From the NCBI GenBank assembly GCA_022495005.1, contig JAGYXB010000698.1, forward strand, positions 1-64,000: 64,000 bases of DNA, given 5' to 3'. The position numbers and the translations under genes were made by a program. Source of the DNA: Rhyacophila brunnea (lineage: Eukaryota; Arthropoda; Insecta; Trichoptera; Rhyacophilidae). Under the pieces are notes generated by a model that made no database searches, had not been told where the DNA came from, and saw nothing but the letters and a program-made list of their open reading frames with translations. Shown one piece after another: positions 41,001 to 50,000 of the stretch (position 1 is the stretch's first letter; each line of letters opens with the position of its first letter).

Positions 41001-44000
41001 ACCCATTTCCCTTGTCCATTGTTTTCTGTGCTAAATATTTTTTATTTTGTCAAATTCGTTTTAAAATAATTATTTTGACAAATGAACTTTTGCATCCATT
41101 GTTTGCTGTGTTCATGAAATTGTAGTTAAAGAGTTTTTATTGTCATCAGGGTTAATTTCTGGGGGGTTTTTGATATAAGGGGTTTTAGTCCGAAAGAGGG
41201 GGTATTTTTGTCATGGAATCTAATTTAAGTGAATTAATAAAATTTTGTGTTCACATACTGGCTACGAATCATCCTGTAAGTTCACCAACAGGTATGAGTG
41301 GGAACAATATTTCAAGTTAGTTATCGCGTGCTGTATTAGCCTCAGTAAACAGTTAACACGTGACTTGGTAATCGAAAGTGAACTCAATCATTCTTCGTCA
41401 ATTCGCTCTTGTCAATCTTTTTGAAATACGGCCGAAGCTTTCGGGTGGCCAGAGCAAACCTACATTTTATTTTTTATATAATCAATTTAAGTCTGTCACT
41501 TTTATTGCTACTGATAAATCAACTCGGTATGCTAAAATGCTATTAGAGTGTTAATAATATGGTTACAACTATTACAACCCTATGTGTGAGTTTTTTTACA
41601 GCGTCATGTATTTTTTTAAATTACGGCGTAACTTGTATTTGCACACCGGCGTATTTTTAGATGATATAAGTATTAAAATTTGTTCCTTTTTTATATATAT
41701 AATAATTTGATTTTAAGCACAACACAATATCGGGGTTGAGGACCAGATTAATACATTCTGTTTCTCTTTTCACTTGAGTTATAAACAACGATTGTGGTAT
41801 AATAATTATTAACAACAGTGGGGAAAAAACATTAAAAAATCTTTAAAATCGGTTATTTCATTCCCAACAATCACATATATTTTTTAATATTATTTGTTTA
41901 TATCGAAGATATGGTTAAATTGATCGAGGGTGATTGATATTATGTGGAATGCATCTAATAGGGCGTTATAATATGAGTAGCGCTCGAAATGGAATATTTT
42001 ACGAACCGGGGCGCTCGATAAATTTCTTCTTTCTTTCGAACATGTCCGATCCTAATAGTATCATATGGGCCTCCAGAGTGTGGAGGTTTGTATTAATATA
42101 TTTTGTTTTTACAAGAAATGGATGTCAGCCAATTGCTCAACCTATTAGGTGCATACTCTGACTCATACACAAATTGAAAAACAATATGTGTACTTGCCAG
42201 ACCCAGGATTCGAACCCGGGACCCACAACGCTATAGACCGATGCTTCAGACGCGCGGCTATTGCCAATTTATGAACATATTAACATTGTTATCTAATTGT
42301 ATGTGTATTTTATAAAAATAAGTGTGTTAGATTTTAATAATATGGCATATCTAGCTCAGACAGTCAAATTAATATTTCCACGAGACCGTGCGATAATTTT
42401 GGGGATTTTATGAACCGAAACAGCTCTATGATCCATTTGAGCCCATAATATGAGGTGTAAATGGACTTTACATGAATTCAGTTTGTAAAAGCGTCTCCAG
42501 GCCACAAAGACAAAAATCAAAACCTCATTTTCTCAGACAAATTCTCCGAGATGTAATATAATGAAAATCTTGGGAATTTAGACACAATTATTTTACCAAT
42601 ATTGTACAATTATTATTGTATTTAAGTATTTACGGCTATAAGACCGAACCGGATATTCGACATATCAACCTCATATACCATCATACCTCATCATCAACAT
42701 TATCATCAACATTATCATCAACATCAATAGCTTAGGGTTGGTTCCGGGGTTCTAATTGCCGCCACAATTCTTATTTATTTTATGCTATCATCTTTCAATT
42801 CGACATGTTATATTGCTCGTGCATCCTAGGTTAACGCCATCTAAATTAGTCACAATTTTAGGCCTCCAAACTATTTACAAACTAGACGGTGTGCCATCAC
42901 ACAATTTTCAGACTGGTCGATACAAATCCATTCGTTGGAGCTCATATTGGATTTTGTTGCAGTCACCAATATGACATGATTAAATCATGTATGTGTCGTA
43001 TGCGCTACACACCACCTTTATTTTTGTGTCTAAATATTGCTGTCAGAATATGTTTTCAAATATTGGCATACACGATTTTACGACGTTTTACTTAAAACTC
43101 AATATTCTGATCTATGTGTGAGAACTAGTTTCAGCTGTATTTTGTATATCTGGGGTTTCCTCAAATTTAGGTTTCAGATGTGTTCAAATTATTAAGTAGA
43201 ACTTACTGACTGTATAAATCTGTATTTAAATCATGTTTCTAAATCAGTTTTTTTACTACTTGCTCAACCTATTAGGTTCATCTCTGACTCTACACAAATT
43301 AAAAAATAATTATGTGTAATTGCCAGACCCGGGATTTGAACCTGGGACCCCACGACATTATAACGACGCCTAAGCTATGCGACCATCACGGGCGTAAAAT
43401 AATATACTCAGTTATAATATATTTTATTTGTTTTTGTAAGTACTTAACTAATATTTTAATTCATTCTTTTCATTTCAGTCCGATATAGTCCATCAATCTG
43501 TGTACGAGTTGGTTCACTCTGAAGACCGTGAAGAGCTCCAGAGACAGCTGATGTGGAACTCTTTCCTTCCTGCAGAGCGGCAGGCTGCGACGCTTGCAGA
43601 AGCCCTCAGGCCAGATTGCTGTCAGTTGCTGGAGAGGTCCTTTACTGTCCGCTTCCGCTGTTTGCTAGATAATACTTCAGGATTTCTGGTTAGTATGAAA
43701 TCATAACTCTGCTATACTGTGAATAATTCATAATAAAGCAGAGCTAATTAATATAACTTCATTCAAATAGTCATTGTGTTCTACCTACGTGGTTACATGT
43801 AAATTGTACGTAAAACATTTCATCGTGGCACCGTTCGCCGTGAGCTTTCAATCAGAAAGAGATGACCGTATACTATACGGTCTCCAATTTTATTAGATTA
43901 AATATGATAATTAATTCAATTTTCATAGCTGATTTTGGGAAAAATCATGAATTCAAGAATGAAAACCTAACCTAACAAATAATCCAATACATCAGCTATT

Positions 44001-47000
44001 TTTAAAATTTGTTTGCTGCTAGCTACATGTAAAGTGTAAACCGACAAGAACCATGTTTTATTTAGATTTGAATTTTATGTCAGTACTATATAACCCAAAG
44101 AGGTTGGACGGCCAAATATTTCCGATAAACATTTCACGGTGAACTGCATACGTAAAAGTTTCCGGTTACGCTACCTATGTAGGGTTCACATTCCCGGAAT
44201 TTCACTCGATTTCGTAATTCTATAATCTTAGGGTTGGTGTTGGAATCCCAGGTTATAAGATCTCTGTGAATATTATATATAATAAAACAGATATACTTAC
44301 TTTTGCCAATAAAATGTAATTAAAATAAAATAAATAGAACATACAGATGTATTTAAATTTATCATACTTTAGATTACATGAGTAATTGCCATATTCATTA
44401 AACTTAAATATAAGTCCTTCTCCACCAGAATAAATTTTGATGAAACTTAAATTATTTTACAGAGACTGGACATCAGGGGGCGAGTCAAAGTACTACATGG
44501 ACAGAACAGAAAAACAGAAGAACCTCCGCTAGCTTTGTTTGCAATTTGTACGCCTTTTGGACCTCCCTCCTTACTAGAAATTCCTCAGAAAGAAGTGATG
44601 TTCAAGAGCAAACACAAGCTGGACTTAGCGCTGGTTTCAATGGACCAAAGGTACCTAAATAATAATTATTATGACATTTATTCCAAAATAAACAGTTTTA
44701 GATAATAAACAAAAATTAGAATAAATACCAAAACTTTATTCAATACAACATTTTAATATCAAACCGTTTACTATTGAACTTTAAAAATACATTCCAATGT
44801 TAGTCTCAAACTTCTTTGTTTCACGGCGCCCTTAGTGTCTAAAGATATTTCGCGCCACCCAAAAATACAAGTTTGGTATGATAGACATGCATGTACTTCG
44901 CTACGCAGTTCCTTAAACCTTTGAATTAAGTGAAACGCAACTTCTCAGTGTTATACTTGGTCAAAATACCGTCCGTTAGCAGAATAAAAATGCCACCCCT
45001 TATTATTTTAAGTCTCAAATGTCCAGTCAATTCATTACATAGTTTTACTACACTGTACAATTTTGTCATCATAAATTAATATAATAAACAATTTCTTTTA
45101 TTCAACGAATAATTCACTGATTTGATTTGAGAATGTAACATTCTATATATTGAACATTCATAATTTGAAAACATCTCATGCATATACCTACTAGAAAAAA
45201 TAAACAAATAATATATTTTTTTCAATTCTGACAAACATAATATATATTCCGATAGCATCCAAGGCAAAAGTTCCACGGATTTTACTCAAAAGTTGTATTA
45301 GTTGATTAATTTACCACTCCCATTTAATATGCTAACTCCAAGCAATGCTTGACTTATATATACGTCACTGCAGCTACTCTCATTTCTCGCAGACGAATCA
45401 ATATGGACTTCTTGATATTATCTTCTTGAAGTGGATTAACTGAGGTGGGTGCTGATCAAAATTATTTTTTATGTCATGAGAGAAAACATTGAAGATCACA
45501 AACTAGTGAAACATTGGGTTTTATCCTAATGATCGTGAGTCGACGGATTAAATTCGGTTTGTCTAGATTTTTTTTTCAAACAACCAGATCGTTTAATCGC
45601 GGAGCACATTTTGAATACTCATTGATGATGATATTCGAGGCTTTTTATTTTTGTTAAATAAATTTAAACATGTCTGGTTAATACTATGATTTATTTAATG
45701 TTTCAGAGGGAAATTGCTGCTTGGATATTCAGATTCAGAATTGGCAAACATGGGAGGGTATGATCTGGTACATTACGATGACCTCGCCTATGTTGCTAGC
45801 GCACATCAAGAATGTAAGTAAAAACTCCTTGGAATAGAAGGCATCTTTTTTGATTATTTATTATGTATAATACATAAGTGGTGATTTTAATCAATAAGTT
45901 GTCACCTCTGAAAGGAAATAAGACAGCTTTAGGTACTCCCTCTTGATTGTCAGTTAGTAGACTTCTATCGTCGTGCTGGATTCTCGTTCAGAAACATATT
46001 GACAACAACGAACGTTTGCAGAGAGAATAGGTGTACTTAATTTATTTTCAAGAATACTTAAGTGCAAGTTGCCGTATATACAATATAAATACATGTAATT
46101 TTGTGATTTTAGTTAGCCAATGTGCCAAAAGACAGAACTAAAGTTTGTTAAGCATCTCTATAGATAAATCTGCGAACAAAAATAATAAATGCGACTTTTG
46201 CCGCGGAATGCGATATGAGTAACTATGTATTCTATATTCTCTACCTGCAGTCTGGGGTACCTCATCCCATTTCATTATAATGGCGGGTATTGCATATTTG
46301 CTTCACTAAATTTCTTAGAATGATGTCTGACTCAGACAATATTATTATAGTAAAATCTATATCTAAACAAATACATTTTTTTATACACTCGTACTTTGCG
46401 TCGTAATCAACCTTGCTAATATCTTTATGAGTCATTTCGATAACGATTCCGGCCTCTTTAGGGTTCTAGAGTAGATTTTACTAAGGGATGACAGTTTTAT
46501 TGATGTCATATTATAAATTATTAATTATAAAAAATAAAAAAATGAGCATATTAATATACTCTAACAAACTTTTTATAATTATTATCTTTATCATCATGTA
46601 ATTTTTTAAGTTTTCTCATTTCGTATAAAATATTTTAAAATATATTTTTCATTTAATTAAAAAAAAATCGAATTTTATAGGAAATAAAATGTGTATCAAC
46701 TACTTGATATCTTTGTTATTTACTTAAGTATATTGAATTAAGTTTCGGTATTGTAACCAAACATAATACGTTTACTGCAATGTTACAATATATATTTTTT
46801 ATGTATATATATCTGATTTTTCTTCTTATTTTCATTAACTTGTATGCTTCGTATTTCGTTATTATAAAATTATATTCGTAGTAGAACAATTGGTATTTAT
46901 TATATTTTTAAATTCGATTCAATTCGTCTCAGGAATTTTTAAAATGTCCATAATTTTTAAATAATACTTACTTGTGATAATGAACTAATAATTATTATTG

Positions 47001-50000
47001 TGGTGTATATCAATGTGTGTGTATATTTTCTCCTTGTATTGAATTCAATGAAACAACATATTGTACTCATTATTTTGCAGTATTAAAAACGGGTGCTTCC
47101 GGCATGATAGCATATCGCTTCCAAACCAAAGAAGGCCAATGGCAGTGGCTTCAGACTTCCTCAAGATTGGTGTACAAAAATTCCAAACCAGACTTCGTCA
47201 TAAGCACACATAGGCCTTTGATGTAAGTTAACAATAATAATAAATTACAATAATTAAAATAGTACTTAAGTAATTAAGGAAATACATAAAAATGTTAGCA
47301 AGAACCTACTCAGGTGCATAAGTTGAGTCACACAGAGTAAGAAATCTCCGAAAGGTGCTAAGGGCAGATGGATCGACGAAATCATTAAGTTGTGTAGACG
47401 CACGTGGTAGCACAACTCACAAGACCGAGAGGTTTAGAATTGGCCTGAAAATATTATGATTTTTGTGGGTTTTTAGTGGTTTTTCAATAAATAATCAGCA
47501 TAAGATCGAAATTTGCAATTTCTCGCCATTGCCTGACTGTAGAGGGCCTTATTTAATCACATTTAGAAAAACGCCTCCGTATTATGAAAGCTATATATCA
47601 TTTTTTAATCAATGGTAAACTGTCGGTAATTAATATGGTATTATAGATACACGACTGCATTAAAATTCCTATATCTACTGTAGAAATCTTTACAATTAAT
47701 GTAATTATTGTATATATTTTCAGGGAAGAAGAGGGTCGAGATCTTCTTGGCAAAAGAACAATGGACTTTAAAGTCAGCTACTTAGATGCTGGCCTTTCAA
47801 ATTCTTATTTCACCGATGCCGACCAGTTAGTCAGTACGAACCCCTTGGGTGCCACGCCAGGTCCATCACCCAGCGGAGCCCCACCACAGCGAGTCAATCG
47901 AAGATACAAGACACAACTCCGCGACTTCCTCTCGACCTGCAGAACGAAGCGTAAACTTGCACCGGCTCCCCCACCCCCAGCACCGCCACCAAATCTGAAC
48001 CCCATGACTGCCGATTACATGTGTCCAGATTCTTCCAGTGCAGCAGCAGCCGTCGCGGCAGCCTATTCAAATCTGAACACGATATACCCAGCGCCTTATG
48101 CTACCCCAGCCGTACCTGGACCGGCTGATAACGGTCTCTCATACATGGGGCATTCTGCAAACTTCCAACATTCTCTCTACCCTACTGCAGCAATAGACAA
48201 TCGATTTTTAACCACAGATAATTTATTCCACCAATATCGACCACTAGGAACGTATTACCCGGAGTATCATCATACAGCTGCTACTTCTCCATATGTTTCT
48301 AATGGTTTCCTTGATATGTCACCAAGAGGAACAGGTTGTTCGTTACCAACGTATGATTCTGGAGGTTCAACAGCGCATCATGGATATCCAATAGCCAGTA
48401 AACCTTCCGTAATGCAAATGAGCGATGATAAAATGTATTCCTGCCAACAATTAGTAGACCCTTCGTCACCTGGAAAATATCCAACGTATGTGGACAGCTC
48501 TAGAGGGTATGTTGTAGCCAACGTAGCGGTGACTTCACCATATTCTGTAAGTCCTGGATCAGGTGTGACACATCCCACACAACCGATGACTCCTAATTCA
48601 CAAATGGGAGACATGACTCATAAACTGACACAAGGGAAAAATAGTAAATTATCACCGCATAACGAAGGTGGGATCAGTTCATCAAATTCAGAAGGGCAAT
48701 CACCGGTGAATGTGAATGGCATGGTGACTCCTAAGATTGAAGAGTTGAAAGGGGATGGTTTGGCTGGCGGTAGTCCGCAGCAGTTTGGAGACGCGCCTAG
48801 ACAAACGGTTCTGATGATGTGGGGGACTTCAGCGAGGTCTCCGGGAGGGACGAGTTGTGAAGCTGAGGGTCAGCGAAGAAGCGTTGGAGGGCAGTGCAGA
48901 TGGAGTACTTCTCCTCCGCCAGCGTCCAGTCCGTTGCCGCTCTTACCGCAAGCTTCGTCGATGCCTTCGCATCCTCCTCTGCTTCCGCCAGACCCGCCAG
49001 AGGTATGGCCACCATCGCACCACCACAACCACCAGTATTATCAACCCTACCACCACACTGCCTCCCAGTGAGTCACCAAACACTATTTCTTTTATTTTTA
49101 TATACCTTTATTGTTTCTGTATGATATGTTACATTGAAGATAATTCAGTAAATTTATGAGTGGCTTAACATCAGTATTAGGAATTGCAATCCTTGGAATC
49201 ATTTTCAACTCCGGAATTACTGTAATAATAATAGATATATTCTCATAATAAAAACTATTAAAACATTTTTTTAGTACAAGAAATATTTTATCTCAAATCT
49301 TATGTTTTAATACTTTAATATCAGAAATTAACAAGTCAAAAGTTTTGTAATGAAATAATATATTTTTATCAATTCCATAATCCCAGTAAATGAGCAAAAA
49401 ACGGATTTTTTTAAAATCATATTTTTTTGTCATATAAAACTAACCGCATTATTCAAATATAATATTTTGACAAAGATCATAAATACACAAGATATTTGTG
49501 AAATTCCGGGACTGCAACTCCTAATATGCATGTTGCATAAATCATTAATGGTCCCAGGTGCCGTATAACGTCGAAAATTAATAATTTATGGTATCTTTGG
49601 GAAATTTCAATAATCTGTAAGCATTCTAAGAAAAATGTACTTATATGACATTATAGTGCTCTATTTTTTCTTATTATAAAAATCGACATGCCTATAAAAA
49701 TATATTATTAACTAACAAACGGTTTGTCCGTGGCCATAACATTAATTTAACATTTTCTTTTGTCAATTCGTGTATGATAGTTTTACTTGTATAACGTAAT
49801 GTTAAAAATAGCTTTACATAGTGCAATTTATGCGGAAAATTTTCCAATTGACACATCATTTTGGAGGAAATACAATATTTTACATTATATTATGGTTTGT
49901 TATATAATTATCTAAACATTTAATTTTCCCCATTAAAAATGCCTAAGTTAAGAAAAAATAATGGATACTAATGAATGACATATTCATCAGATAGGTCAAC

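Noticed and set aside
47805..48614. Reverse-strand open frames opposite the large ss exon
   Set aside because: They are shadows of the real coding frame, rich in Gly/Ala opposite the Pro/Ala codons.
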